Of a DNA stretch of 9,376 nucleotides, positions 1-6,558 are shown piece by piece. A program made the translations under genes and the position numbers. This DNA is from an uncultured Treponema sp. (lineage in GTDB: Bacteria > Spirochaetota > Spirochaetia > Treponematales > Treponemataceae): contig CALHVG010000071.1 of assembly GCA_938039145.1 (NCBI GenBank), positions 1 to 9,376 of the forward strand, written 5' to 3'. The notes beneath the pieces were generated by a model that worked only from the letters and a program-made list of their open reading frames with translations, was not told where the DNA came from and did not search any database. Numbering within the stretch: the first letter of the stretch is position 1; each line of letters opens with the position of its first letter.

Positions 1-2
1 TT

Positions 3-41
3 GTAAAGCCGCTTGTCGAAAATACATTCGGCGTTCTTTAA
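3..41 (+). CDS. Possible C-terminal end of an upstream gene (partial)
   Basis: Reading from base 3, an open frame gives VKPLVENTFGVL followed by TAA at 39-41. The short stretch has protein-like composition, and a terminator-like hairpin follows 23 bases later, which is what the end of a rightward gene would look like. Only 12 residues are visible, so no family can be named. Another frame stays open to a TGA at 71-73 but would run into the hairpin and reads as a lysine- and arginine-rich tail, so I prefer the frame ending at 41. Low confidence: the stretch could equally be non-coding. Confidence 0.25.
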   Translation, partial: VKPLVENTFGVL

Positions 42-64
42 AATTTTTCTATAAAATTAAAAAC

Positions 65-100
65 ATCGCCTGAGCTGAATATAGCGGAGCGATTTTTTTT
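65..100 (+). terminator. Rho-independent terminator-like hairpin
   Basis: ATCGC (65-69) pairs with GCGAT (89-93). The interior can add a short GCT/AGC helix (74-76 with 83-85), and the helix runs into eight T residues (93-100). This is the expected form of an intrinsic terminator for a rightward transcript entering from outside the window. The outer stem is only five pairs, so efficiency is uncertain. Confidence 0.5.
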
Positions 101-101
101 G

Positions 102-479
102 ATTATGCGGAAAACGGTTTGTCGGTTTTTGCATAAATTCATCCGCAGCTTCCGATTGCACTTGAACTCTGATGGATGGCTGTTCTACAAAAAAATTGTG
201 ATTATAAGTGAACTTTTTCTCGAATAAAAAACTGCACGGCAGAAAGCAATTTCGTTTTTGCATAACGTTTGGGATTTTCCGGATAAATTTAAAATGCGGA
301 TATATTTTTATTCGGGAATCGGTAAAGCGGTCTTCGTCAGTTTTTCGGAATTAATTGAATGTTCGCTTTCAATCGATTTTCACAATTCATTTTTCACAAT
401 TCATTTTTCGCAATTCGTTTTGTTCCTATTTTTGCGAAGCACATCCGGCTTTTCCATTTCTCCAATCCTTTTTCTATAA
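102..479. other. About 380 bases with no convincing gene
   Basis: Two short open frames occur here (258-479 plus, 57-263 minus). Neither has a ribosome-binding site or recognisable protein character, and the minus frame runs across the terminator. The stretch is T-rich on the plus strand and holds a 14-bp tandem repeat (377-418). A separate copy of the 8-mer AATTGTGA at 193-200 is the inverted form of the repeat core TCACAATT. A second TATAAT (475-480), preceded by TTTTTC, lies 22 bases upstream of the main argH -10 and could be an additional argH promoter. Otherwise I see nothing in it. Confidence 0.5.
377..418 (+). repeat. Three tandem copies of a 14-bp unit
   Basis: The unit TTTTCACAATTCAT occurs perfectly at 377-390 and 391-404, and a third copy at 405-418 differs at two positions (TTTTCGCAATTCGT). 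A more degenerate relative with 11 of 14 matches lies at 342-355. The array ends about 60 bases before the argH -35 element. It could be a set of binding sites or simply a replication-slippage repeat. TCACA resembles a CRP half site, but the copies are direct rather than inverted, so the usual dimer operator does not fit. Confidence 0.85.
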
Positions 480-508
480 TTGAAACATAAGGGTACTTTC
501 TATATAAT
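480..508 (+). promoter_or_regulatory. argH promoter, predicted +1 at the start codon
   Basis: TTGAAA (480-485), a 17-base spacer and a perfect TATAAT (503-508) form a near-consensus housekeeping sigma promoter. Counting TATAAT as -12 to -7 puts +1 at base 515, which is the A of the argH ATG. The only purine-rich stretch upstream, AAGGG at 489-493, is 21 bases from the ATG, inside the promoter spacer, and therefore would not be in the transcript. Confidence 0.75.
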
Positions 509-514
509 TCCGTT

Positions 515-1921
515 ATGGAACATGGAACTCTTACATCTGATAATCATGCGGCGTTGTGGCATGGCCGTTTTGAGGAAGGTCCCGATGCGGATGCGGTCGC
601 GTTTGAAACTTCCATTCATGTGGACAGGCGCATGGCGATTGACGATGTAAAGGGAAGCGCGGCTCACGCAAAAATGCTTTCAAAAGTCGGAATTATTTCT
701 TCGAGCGAAGCGGATAAAATGCTTGAAGGGCTGGCTTCCATCGAAAAAGACATTTTGAACGGAACTCTAAAAATCGATTCCGATGCGGAAGACATTCATT
801 CGTTTGTGGAAGCTACGCTCACCGACAGAATCGGCGAAATCGGAAAAAAAATACACGCGGGAAGAAGCAGAAATGATCAGATTGCGTTGGACGAGCGTCT
901 TTATCTGCGGCGATATGTTCCCGACCTTCAATCAAGAATTTTGACTTTAATCGATGCCCTTGTAAAAATTGCGGAGGCGCATACAAACGACATAATGCCC
1001 GGCTACACTCATATGCAGCACGCGCAGCCCGTTACGCTTTCGCATCATCTTTGCGCATGGTGCTGGATGCTTGTTCGAGACCACGGACGGCTGGAAGATG
1101 CGGCGGCTCGTTTAAGTTTTTCGCCGATAGGTTCCGGGGCGCTGGCAGGAAGTTCTCTTCCGCTTGACAGAAAATATGAGGCGGAACTTTTGGGTTTTGA
1201 AAAAATAACTCAGAACAGCCTGGACAGCGTATCCGACAGGGATTACTGCATTGAAATTCTTTCAGCACTCAGCATTTTGCAGATGCATTTGAGCCGGTTC
1301 TGCGAAGAAGTTGTCTATTGGTCTACTACTGAGTTCGGTTTTATAGATTTGAGCGAAAAATGGTCTACAGGGTCTTCTATAATGCCTCAAAAAAAGAATC
1401 CGGATTTTGCGGAACTCATAAGGGGGCGCACGGGAAGGGTTTACGGGGATCTTGTTGCGCTTCTTACGATGATGAAGGCTCTTCCGTTGGCTTACAACCG
1501 CGATATGCAGGAGGACAAGCAAAGTCTTTTTGATGCCTGCGATATTGTCCTTTCGTGCGTGCAGATTTTTACATACATGATTTCGTCCGCAAAATGGAAC
1601 GTAAAAAAAATGAAAGACGCTTGCATGGAAGGTTTTTTGAACGCTACGGATGTTGCCGACTATCTTGTGAAAAAATCGCTTCCGTTCAGGACAAGCCACG
1701 AGGTTAGCGCAAAATGCGTTCGGCTATGCATACAAAAAGGCTGCCGGCTGGAAGAACTTAGTTTGGATGATTTTAGAAAATACAGCGAACTTTTCGAAAA
1801 TGACATATTCGATTTTCTTTCGCCTGAAAAATGCGTGGATTCAAGGCGGACTTTCGGCGGCCCTTGCCAAGCTAAAACTCTGGCGCAGATTTCTAAATTA
1901 AAGGATTTTTGCAAATCCTGA
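515..1921 (+). CDS. argH: Argininosuccinate lyase
   Basis: Catalyses the last step of arginine synthesis, splitting argininosuccinate into arginine and fumarate in the cytoplasm; the enzyme is a homotetramer of the fumarase/aspartase superfamily. At 468 residues it is of normal length. Family landmarks appear in order: the N-terminal LWHGRF block (14-19), HAGRSRNDQ (114-122), PGYTHMQHAQP (162-172) with the catalytic-region Thr165-His166, and the signature loop GSSIMPQKKNPD (286-297) carrying the serine pair 287/288. The start is forced: an in-frame TAA lies at 488-490, no alternative start follows it, and the conserved N-terminal block begins 13 residues in. There is no Shine-Dalgarno sequence, and the -10 hexamer ends six bases before the ATG, which suggests a leaderless mRNA. 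No other arg gene is adjacent, so it appears to be its own transcription unit. Confidence 0.97.
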   Translation: MEHGTLTSDNHAALWHGRFEEGPDADAVAFETSIHVDRRMAIDDVKGSAAHAKMLSKVGIISSSEADKMLEGLASIEKDILNGTLKIDSDAEDIHSFVEATLTDRIGEIGKKIHAGRSRNDQIALDERLYLRRYVPDLQSRILTLIDALVKIAEAHTNDIMPGYTHMQHAQPVTLSHHLCAWCWMLVRDHGRLEDAAARLSFSPIGSGALAGSSLPLDRKYEAELLGFEKITQNSLDSVSDRDYCIEILSALSILQMHLSRFCEEVVYWSTTEFGFIDLSEKWSTGSSIMPQKKNPDFAELIRGRTGRVYGDLVALLTMMKALPLAYNRDMQEDKQSLFDACDIVLSCVQIFTYMISSAKWNVKKMKDACMEGFLNATDVADYLVKKSLPFRTSHEVSAKCVRLCIQKGCRLEELSLDDFRKYSELFENDIFDFLSPEKCVDSRRTFGGPCQAKTLAQISKLKDFCKS

Positions 1922-1932
1922 CTTGCATAACT

Positions 1933-1950
1933 TCTTTTTATCTAAAAAGA
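1933..1950 (+). terminator. Weak AT-rich hairpin after argH
   Basis: TCTTTTT (1933-1939) pairs with AAAAAGA (1944-1950) around the loop ATCT, starting 12 bases after the argH stop. Only three T residues follow, so this is at best a weak terminator. I see no better one before the importer genes, and some readthrough from argH is possible. Confidence 0.3.
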
Positions 1951-1968
1951 TTTGTGCGCTGAATTTTT

Positions 1969-2069
1969 TATATTTTGCGGTTTTCAAAAAAAGGGAAGCC
2001 GCTAAAACTAAAGGAGAGTAAAAAGTCAATCGAAAGTTAATACTTTTGATTAATTTTTTATTTAGGAGG
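1969..2069 (+). promoter_or_regulatory. Structured leader of the ABC importer operon
   Basis: A possible -10, TATATT (1969-1974), lacks a good -35. Two hairpins follow. The first pairs GCGGTTTTC (1977-1985) with GGAAGCCGC (1994-2002), nine pairs including two G-U. The second pairs 2028-2037 with 2042-2051 (ten pairs, one G-U, loop TAAT) and is followed by AA and six T residues (2054-2059), then by the Shine-Dalgarno AGGAGG (2064-2069). The second looks like a terminator placed just before the first gene, as in attenuation, but it is also a near-palindrome that could be an operator. An AAAGGAG at 2010-2016 has no start codon after it. I do not recognise a known riboswitch. Confidence 0.4.
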
Positions 2070-2074
2070 TTTTT

Positions 2075-2878
2075 ATGAAAAAGATTGGTTTTGCGTTGCT
2101 TTGCGTGCTTGCTTTTTTGACTGCGGGCGGCTGCAAAAAAACAATGAAGGTTGACAATTCCCTTGAGGAACTCAAAGAACGGGGCGTTTTCGTGCTTGGG
2201 CTTGACGATACTTTTCTTCCGATGGGGTTCAGGGACGATGACGGAAACATAGTCGGCTACGACATCGACCTTGCCAAAGAAGTTGCCGAACGGCTCGGTG
2301 TGGAGTTCAAGGCTCAGCCTGTAGACTGGAGCGCAAAGGAAATGGAACTTTCCACAGGAAGAATAGATTGTATCTGGAACGGCTTTACAATGACTGAAGA
2401 GCGGGAAAAGGCTCTTTCGTTTACGAAGCCTTATATGAATAACGAGCAGGTTCTTGTGGTCAGAAAAAACGGCGGAATCAAAACTCTTGGAGATGCCGCG
2501 GGAAAAATTATCGGTCTTCAAAGCGGTTCCAGCGCTCAGGAAGCTGTTGACGGAAATGCCGATTTTAAGAATTCGCTTAAAAAAATCGTGTATTTTAAAG
2601 ACAACGTTATTGCATTGAACGACCTTGAGATGGGCGGCGTTGACGGCGTTGTGATGGACAGCGTTGTTGCGGCGTTTGACATTGCGTTGGGCGAAAAACC
2701 GCTCGTGCTTGTTCCCGAAACGCTTTCGAACGAGGCGTACGGCGTTGCGTTCAGAAAAGAAGATGTAAAACTCAGGGACAAAGTTCAGGAAATCCTTGAG
2801 GAAATGGCTATGGACGGAACTGTGGAATCCATCGGAATGAAATGGTTCAGCCGAGACATAAGTGTAATCGGAAAATAA
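2075..2878 (+). CDS. Amino-acid ABC importer, solute-binding lipoprotein
   Basis: Periplasmic substrate-binding component of a polar amino-acid uptake system (bacterial extracellular solute-binding family 3), 267 residues. The N-terminus is a lipoprotein signal: KK, a hydrophobic run (4-17) and Ala-Gly-Gly-Cys with Cys20 as the likely lipidated residue. The mature part shows the family pattern: FRDDDGNIVGYDIDLAKEVA (52-71), GRID (95-98), MTEER with Arg110, and DGVVMD with Asp195. In the HisJ/GlnH family, an Arg and an Asp at these places bind the carboxylate and amino group of the amino acid. Specificity cannot be read from sequence. AGGAGG lies five bases before the ATG, so initiation is conventional. 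It is the first gene of the importer, and the leader before it may be regulatory. Confidence 0.93.
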   Translation: MKKIGFALLCVLAFLTAGGCKKTMKVDNSLEELKERGVFVLGLDDTFLPMGFRDDDGNIVGYDIDLAKEVAERLGVEFKAQPVDWSAKEMELSTGRIDCIWNGFTMTEEREKALSFTKPYMNNEQVLVVRKNGGIKTLGDAAGKIIGLQSGSSAQEAVDGNADFKNSLKKIVYFKDNVIALNDLEMGGVDGVVMDSVVAAFDIALGEKPLVLVPETLSNEAYGVAFRKEDVKLRDKVQEILEEMAMDGTVESIGMKWFSRDISVIGK

Positions 2879-2905
2879 AAGAATCGCATTTTTAAGGGGA
2901 ACGGA

Positions 2906-3583
2906 ATGGGCGAACGATATTTAAAGATGCTTTTTGCCATGCTGAAAGGCTCCCGGACTACTCTGGAAGTTTTCTTTCTGACATTGCTTTTTTCCATTCC
3001 GCTTGCGCTGCTTTTCTGTTCGGGAAGAATGAGCCGTGTGAAAATTCTTTCATGGATAACCAGGGCATTTCTTCTTGTAATCCGAGGAACTCCGCTGATG
3101 CTCCAGCTTTTGGTGGTCTACTTTGGTCCGGGAATTTTTGTAAAGTGGTTAAACGGGTTCGGCTATTCCATAGTTTTTCGGTGGAATCGATTTGTTGCCG
3201 CAATCATCGCACTTGTGGTGAACTACGCCTGCTACTTCGCAGAAATTTACCGCGGAGGAATCGAATCCATTCCGAAAGGTCAGTACGAGGCTGCAAGGGT
3301 TTTGGGCTATACTTCCGCACAGACGTTTTTCAGAATCGTGCTTCCGCAGGTCGTAAAACGGATTGTTCCGGCAATGGGAAACGAGGTCATAACTCTTGTA
3401 AAAGACACGGCCCTTGTTTCCGTAATTGGGGTTGCGGAACTTCTGATGGTTGCAAAGGAAAGGCAAAGTTCTCTCTTTTCTTTTACGCCGCTTTTCATAG
3501 CAGGAATTTTTTATTTTGTAATGAACTGGTTCGTTTCGATTGCTTTTGCAAAACTTGAAAAGAAACTTTCTTATTACAATTAA
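2906..3583 (+). CDS. Amino-acid ABC importer, permease
   Basis: Inner-membrane channel subunit of the HisM/GlnP type, 225 residues, with about five hydrophobic segments (roughly 20-40, 50-75, 95-115, 165-185 and 190-215). It contains RGTPLMLQLLVVYFG (60-74), typical of amino-acid permeases, and the EAA loop YEAARVLGY, which docks on the ATPase. Only one permease gene is present, so the channel is probably a homodimer. The ATG follows AAGGGGA (2894-2900) by five bases and lies 27 bases after the lipoprotein stop, consistent with one operon. The substrate is unknown. The nearby argH is suggestive of arginine but not evidence for it. Confidence 0.94.
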   Translation: MGERYLKMLFAMLKGSRTTLEVFFLTLLFSIPLALLFCSGRMSRVKILSWITRAFLLVIRGTPLMLQLLVVYFGPGIFVKWLNGFGYSIVFRWNRFVAAIIALVVNYACYFAEIYRGGIESIPKGQYEAARVLGYTSAQTFFRIVLPQVVKRIVPAMGNEVITLVKDTALVSVIGVAELLMVAKERQSSLFSFTPLFIAGIFYFVMNWFVSIAFAKLEKKLSYYN

Positions 3584-3595
3584 TTGTGTTGATTT

Positions 3596-4345
3596 ATGGA
3601 AGAAATAATCAAGGTGACGGATTTACGCAAGTCGTTCGACGGCGTGCAGATTCTAAAAGGAATAACTTTTTCGCTCCACAAAGGAAAGGTTCTTGGAATA
3701 ATAGGACCTTCCGGTTCAGGAAAATCCACCGTGCTTCGTTGTGTGAGCCAGCTTGAGAACGTGGACGGCGGAACGATAGAAATTTGCGGAAAAACTTTGG
3801 TAGATGGCGGGGTTTACTGCTCAAAATCCGAGGCAAGAGAAATCGGTTTGAAGACAGGGCTTGTGTTCCAGAATTTTAATCTTTTTCCTCATATGAGCGT
3901 AATCGAGAATGTTGCCGACGCTTCAATCCACGTGCTTAAAAAAACAAAGGACGAGGCATTTTCCGTTGCCGAAGAACTTCTTTCCAGAATGAATCTTTCC
4001 GACAGAACGGATTATTATCCGTGTCAGCTTTCAGGCGGTCAGCAGCAACGGGTAAGCATAGCCCGCGCACTTGCATTAAATCCTGAAGTTCTTTTTTTTG
4101 ATGAACCTACAAGTGCACTTGACCCTGAACTTACAGGAGAAATTCTTTCGGTTATAAGGGATCTTGCGTCTTCCAAAATGACTATGGTAATCGTTACCCA
4201 TGAAATGTCGTTTGCGCGGGATACAAGCGATTACGTTTTCTTCATGGACGACGGAAAAATCGTCGAAGAAGGAAAGCCGGAAGATGTAATTTCAAATCCA
4301 AGCCAAGAACGAACCAAGCTTTTTCTTTCACGTTTTTCAAAATGA
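3596..4345 (+). CDS. Amino-acid ABC importer, ATP-binding protein
   Basis: Cytoplasmic ATPase of the GlnQ/HisP class that powers the importer, 249 residues with all ABC motifs: Walker A GPSGSGKST (37-45), Q-loop Gln92, signature LSGGQQQR (145-152), Walker B VLFFDE (165-170), SALD (173-176) and the switch His202. It starts 12 bases after the permease stop, and no Shine-Dalgarno sequence is visible in the 20 bases upstream, so translation probably depends on coupling to the permease. A TACAAT-like hexamer at 3575-3580 exists but lacks a well-spaced -35. The gene ends four bases from the stop of the convergent PHP gene, leaving no room for an intergenic terminator. Confidence 0.96.
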   Translation: MEEIIKVTDLRKSFDGVQILKGITFSLHKGKVLGIIGPSGSGKSTVLRCVSQLENVDGGTIEICGKTLVDGGVYCSKSEAREIGLKTGLVFQNFNLFPHMSVIENVADASIHVLKKTKDEAFSVAEELLSRMNLSDRTDYYPCQLSGGQQQRVSIARALALNPEVLFFDEPTSALDPELTGEILSVIRDLASSKMTMVIVTHEMSFARDTSDYVFFMDDGKIVEEGKPEDVISNPSQERTKLFLSRFSK

Positions 4346-4349
4346 GATT

Positions 4350-5216
4350 CTAAAAGCCTTTATCTTCGCGCGCTTTTTGGAGGCCGGGCAAAAGTTCTTC
4401 GTAATAATATTTGTCGTCGATTTTTTTTTCGCCTGCTGTATGACCGGGCTTTCTGTCTCTCCGTATTTTTTCTCCGTGAAAATCGCTTCCGGCAGTAACA
4501 AAAAAATTGTATTTTCGCGCGATTTCTTCAAGCCGCAGACATTCAGTCATGCGCGCACCCGGATGGAACGCCTCTATTCCCGCGACACCTCGTTCTTTTA
4601 GATTTTTGAACGTTTCGTCCAATCTTGTCCACGAAAGATAGAGAGAAAGCGGATGTGCAAGCACGGGAACGCCTTGACTTTCGTAGATTGCCGCTATTGC
4701 ATCGTCCAAATTTGAACCTTTGTGTTCCGAAAACCACGGCTTTCCTCTTGCAAGGTATTTGTCGAATGCTTCCTGCCTGTGTTTTACGACCTTGTGTTCT
4801 TCCATCCAAGAAGCAAAGTGAGGCCGGCAGAGAGTCTGTCCGGGAAAAGCCTCCTGAATTTCTTCGAGCGTCACATTGAGACCGATTCCGTTAAGATTAT
4901 CGACAATTTTCTGATTCCTGTCTTTTCTGTTTTGCTGAGCTTTTTGGATGAGTTCGAAAAGCGATTTTGAAGGATTTTCTATTCCCAATCCCAAAAGATG
5001 GAACTCGCATGAGGGGCGGTCTATGGTTATTTCTATTCCCGGAACAAAAATTATTCCGGCTTTTTCAGCTGCGTTTTTTCCTTCTTCAAGACCTTTTATT
5101 GTGTCGTGGTCTGTAATCGCCATGACAGAAATCCCTTTTGAAGCAGCCTTGCTTACCAGTTCGCTCGGGCTGTATTGTCCGTCGGAACGGGTTGTGTGCA
5201 TATGTAAGTCAATCAT
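4350..5216 (-). CDS. PHP-domain phosphoesterase, RNase AM / nucleoside bisphosphate phosphatase type
   Basis: A 288-residue metal-dependent hydrolase of the PHP family. Metal-ligand motifs appear in order: DLHMHTTRSDG with His5, His7 and Asp12; ITDHD with Asp36, His37 and Asp38; PGIE with Glu62; His73; RPH with His133; AHP with His188; and GSDFHG with Asp245 and His247. This is the pattern of the YciV/TrpH (RNase AM) group, whose members hydrolyse 3',5'-nucleoside bisphosphates or trim short 5' RNA ends. That activity is inferred from family. The frame is open to 5297, but family members begin with MIDLHxHT, so I place the start at 5216. No Shine-Dalgarno precedes it, and an extended -10 puts +1 on its A. 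It is transcribed opposite to its neighbours. Confidence 0.9.
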   Translation of the reverse strand: MIDLHMHTTRSDGQYSPSELVSKAASKGISVMAITDHDTIKGLEEGKNAAEKAGIIFVPGIEITIDRPSCEFHLLGLGIENPSKSLFELIQKAQQNRKDRNQKIVDNLNGIGLNVTLEEIQEAFPGQTLCRPHFASWMEEHKVVKHRQEAFDKYLARGKPWFSEHKGSNLDDAIAAIYESQGVPVLAHPLSLYLSWTRLDETFKNLKERGVAGIEAFHPGARMTECLRLEEIARKYNFFVTAGSDFHGEKIRRDRKPGHTAGEKKIDDKYYYEELLPGLQKAREDKGF

Positions 5217-5222
5217 TGGATT

Positions 5223-5231
5223 AGCATAGCA
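5223..5231 (-). promoter_or_regulatory. Putative extended -10 promoter of the PHP gene
   Basis: On the minus strand, TGCTATGCT (5231 down to 5223) matches an extended -10, TGnTATnnT. Placing TATGCT at -12 to -7 gives +1 at 5216, exactly the A of the start codon. The -35 region is poor (ACCACA at 16-base spacing). The evidence is geometric and moderate. Confidence 0.4.
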
Positions 5232-5246
5232 CAAATGGCTATATTG

Positions 5247-5255
5247 TGGTATAAT
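5247..5255 (+). promoter_or_regulatory. Extended -10 promoter of the tandem cNMP regulator
   Basis: TGGTATAAT (5247-5255) is a perfect extended -10 with a consensus TATAAT. No clear -35 is present, which is normal for this promoter class. The predicted +1 near 5262 leaves a short leader of about 18 bases that holds the Shine-Dalgarno AGGGAG (5265-5270), nine bases before the ATG at 5280. The -10 overlaps the presumed -35 region of the divergent PHP promoter. Confidence 0.65.
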
Positions 5256-5279
5256 CATTCTATTAGGGAGAATTCTGTT

Positions 5280-6515
5280 ATGCCAAGAGTCATGCAATAT
5301 TCCAAAGGTTCCATACCGTACTTTTCAGGGGACAAAGATGAACGCATCTTTATTTTACAGAAAGGAATATTGATTCTTTCAAGTCAGGACATAGAGACCG
5401 GAAGAGCCGTAACCGACCAGGTAAAACCGGGTGAATTTTTTGGAGTAAAGTCGGCGTTGGGACATTTTCCTAGGGAAGAGACCGCCACCATGCTTTCCGA
5501 TGCTTCCGTGGTAGTTCTTTCCGTTCCCGAATTCGAAAAACTTTTTAGCGGAAACAGGCAGATTATCATGAAGATGCTTAGGGTTTTTTCCGGGCAGCTT
5601 CGCCAGATTCATAGAAAAATAAACGCCATGCTGAACACAGTTTCCGTGGACCAGCAGACGGGAATGCTTGACGTGGCAAAGAGTTTTTTTTCAGACGAAC
5701 AGTTTCGCTCCTGCTGCGATGTTTGCATAAAACTTCTGAAACGTTTTCCCGAAACCCGATACAAACTTGAGATAGCTAAACTTTACGAAGATTCAAAGAA
5801 AAGGGCGGATATGCTGAAGTCCCGCCGCCATGAGGACTTTGATGAATCCCCGGAAGTGATGGATGCTACAAATAAGGCGTTTTCGCTTCCCGCTTTTGAG
5901 CGTTTTGCAAAAATCTATGAGCCGGGCGAGGTCATAATCTCGGAGTTCGAGCCGGGCGACACATTTTACCTTATTCAAAGCGGCATGGTTCAGCTTGCAA
6001 AATGCGCAAACGGCACTCAGAAGAACCTGGATATTCTTAAAAACGGAGAATTGTTCGGTGAGATGGCAATACTTGACAATTCGCCGCGTTCTGCGACCTG
6101 CATAGCAAAACGCAAAGTAAAATGTCTTGAGTTCAGCAAAGAAAATTTCGAAGATTTGATAACTGGAAATCCCATGATTTCTTTGAAACTTCTAAAACTT
6201 TTCTGCAAACGTATATATGACCAAAAAAGGCGTTTCAGGGTGCTGGTGATAAAAGATCCGAACGCCAGAATTGCTGACGTATTCCTTATGCTTGATGAAA
6301 TGTATCCGTCAGCGTCCGAAGCGGACAGAACAAGAAAATTCAATGTTACGGTTGCGGACATAGCTTCGTGGGCAGGGCTTTCGCAGGAAGTTACAAGGGA
6401 CGAGATTAATCGTTTTGTGGAAAAGCACCGCCTTGATGTTTACGACAACTACATGATTGTCAACAATATTGCCGACATGAAGCGCATAGTCGATCAGAAA
6501 ACAATGGAAAGATAG
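5280..6515 (+). CDS. Tandem cyclic-nucleotide-domain, winged-helix regulator (Crp/Fnr-like)
   Basis: A 411-residue putative transcription factor. Residues about 5-115 form a first cNMP-binding fold. About 125-180 is helical with a TPR-like pattern. About 205-320 is a second cNMP fold, and about 325-405 is a Crp-type winged helix (recognition region near ADIASWAGLSQEVTRDEI, 359-376). The second phosphate-binding cassette is intact: FGE (259-261) and PRSAT with Arg270. The first, FGVKSALGHFPREET, keeps Arg65 but has Val56 where the ribose-binding Glu should be, so it is probably degenerate. Classical Crp/Fnr proteins have one sensor domain and about 200-230 residues. The frame is open to 5235, but ATG 5280 has a good Shine-Dalgarno and lies downstream of the promoter. 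No terminator separates it from the tRNA, whose -35 begins five bases after the stop. Ligand and targets are unknown. Confidence 0.85.
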   Translation: MPRVMQYSKGSIPYFSGDKDERIFILQKGILILSSQDIETGRAVTDQVKPGEFFGVKSALGHFPREETATMLSDASVVVLSVPEFEKLFSGNRQIIMKMLRVFSGQLRQIHRKINAMLNTVSVDQQTGMLDVAKSFFSDEQFRSCCDVCIKLLKRFPETRYKLEIAKLYEDSKKRADMLKSRRHEDFDESPEVMDATNKAFSLPAFERFAKIYEPGEVIISEFEPGDTFYLIQSGMVQLAKCANGTQKNLDILKNGELFGEMAILDNSPRSATCIAKRKVKCLEFSKENFEDLITGNPMISLKLLKLFCKRIYDQKRRFRVLVIKDPNARIADVFLMLDEMYPSASEADRTRKFNVTVADIASWAGLSQEVTRDEINRFVEKHRLDVYDNYMIVNNIADMKRIVDQKTMER

Positions 6516-6519
6516 CCGG

Positions 6520-6548
6520 TTGAACTCTTTTTGAAAATACTGTATAGT
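6520..6548 (+). promoter_or_regulatory. tRNA-Thr promoter
   Basis: TTGAAC (6520-6525), a 17-base spacer and TATAGT (6543-6548) form a good housekeeping promoter. The predicted +1 at 6555 is four bases before the mature tRNA 5' end, a usual distance. It independently supports the spacing rules used for the other promoters here. Confidence 0.75.
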
Positions 6549-6558
6549 CTACGAACTT

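Noticed and set aside
44..100. Possible very short RNA from a TATAAA at 50-55 to the terminator
   Set aside because: There is no -35 of quality and the product would be under 40 bases; more likely just the end of an upstream gene.
57..263. 68-residue open frame on the minus strand
   Set aside because: No ribosome-binding site or suitable promoter spacing, low-complexity composition, and it runs across the terminator hairpin at 65-100.
193..418. CRP-type operators from TGTGA/TCACA words upstream of argH
   Set aside because: The words occur as direct repeats or far apart and do not form the TGTGA-N6-TCACA palindrome needed for a dimer site.
258..479. 73-residue open frame on the plus strand
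   Set aside because: No Shine-Dalgarno, hydrophobic residues come from the T-rich DNA, and the 14-bp repeat lies inside it; not protein-like.
1898..2521. 207-residue open frame on the minus strand
   Set aside because: Antisense to argH end, leader and lipoprotein gene, with no recognisable motif; shadow of the coding strand.
5235..5279. Upstream start (5235) for the tandem cNMP regulator
   Set aside because: It lies upstream of the TATAAT at 5250-5255 and has no Shine-Dalgarno; ATG 5280 has AGGGAG at good spacing.
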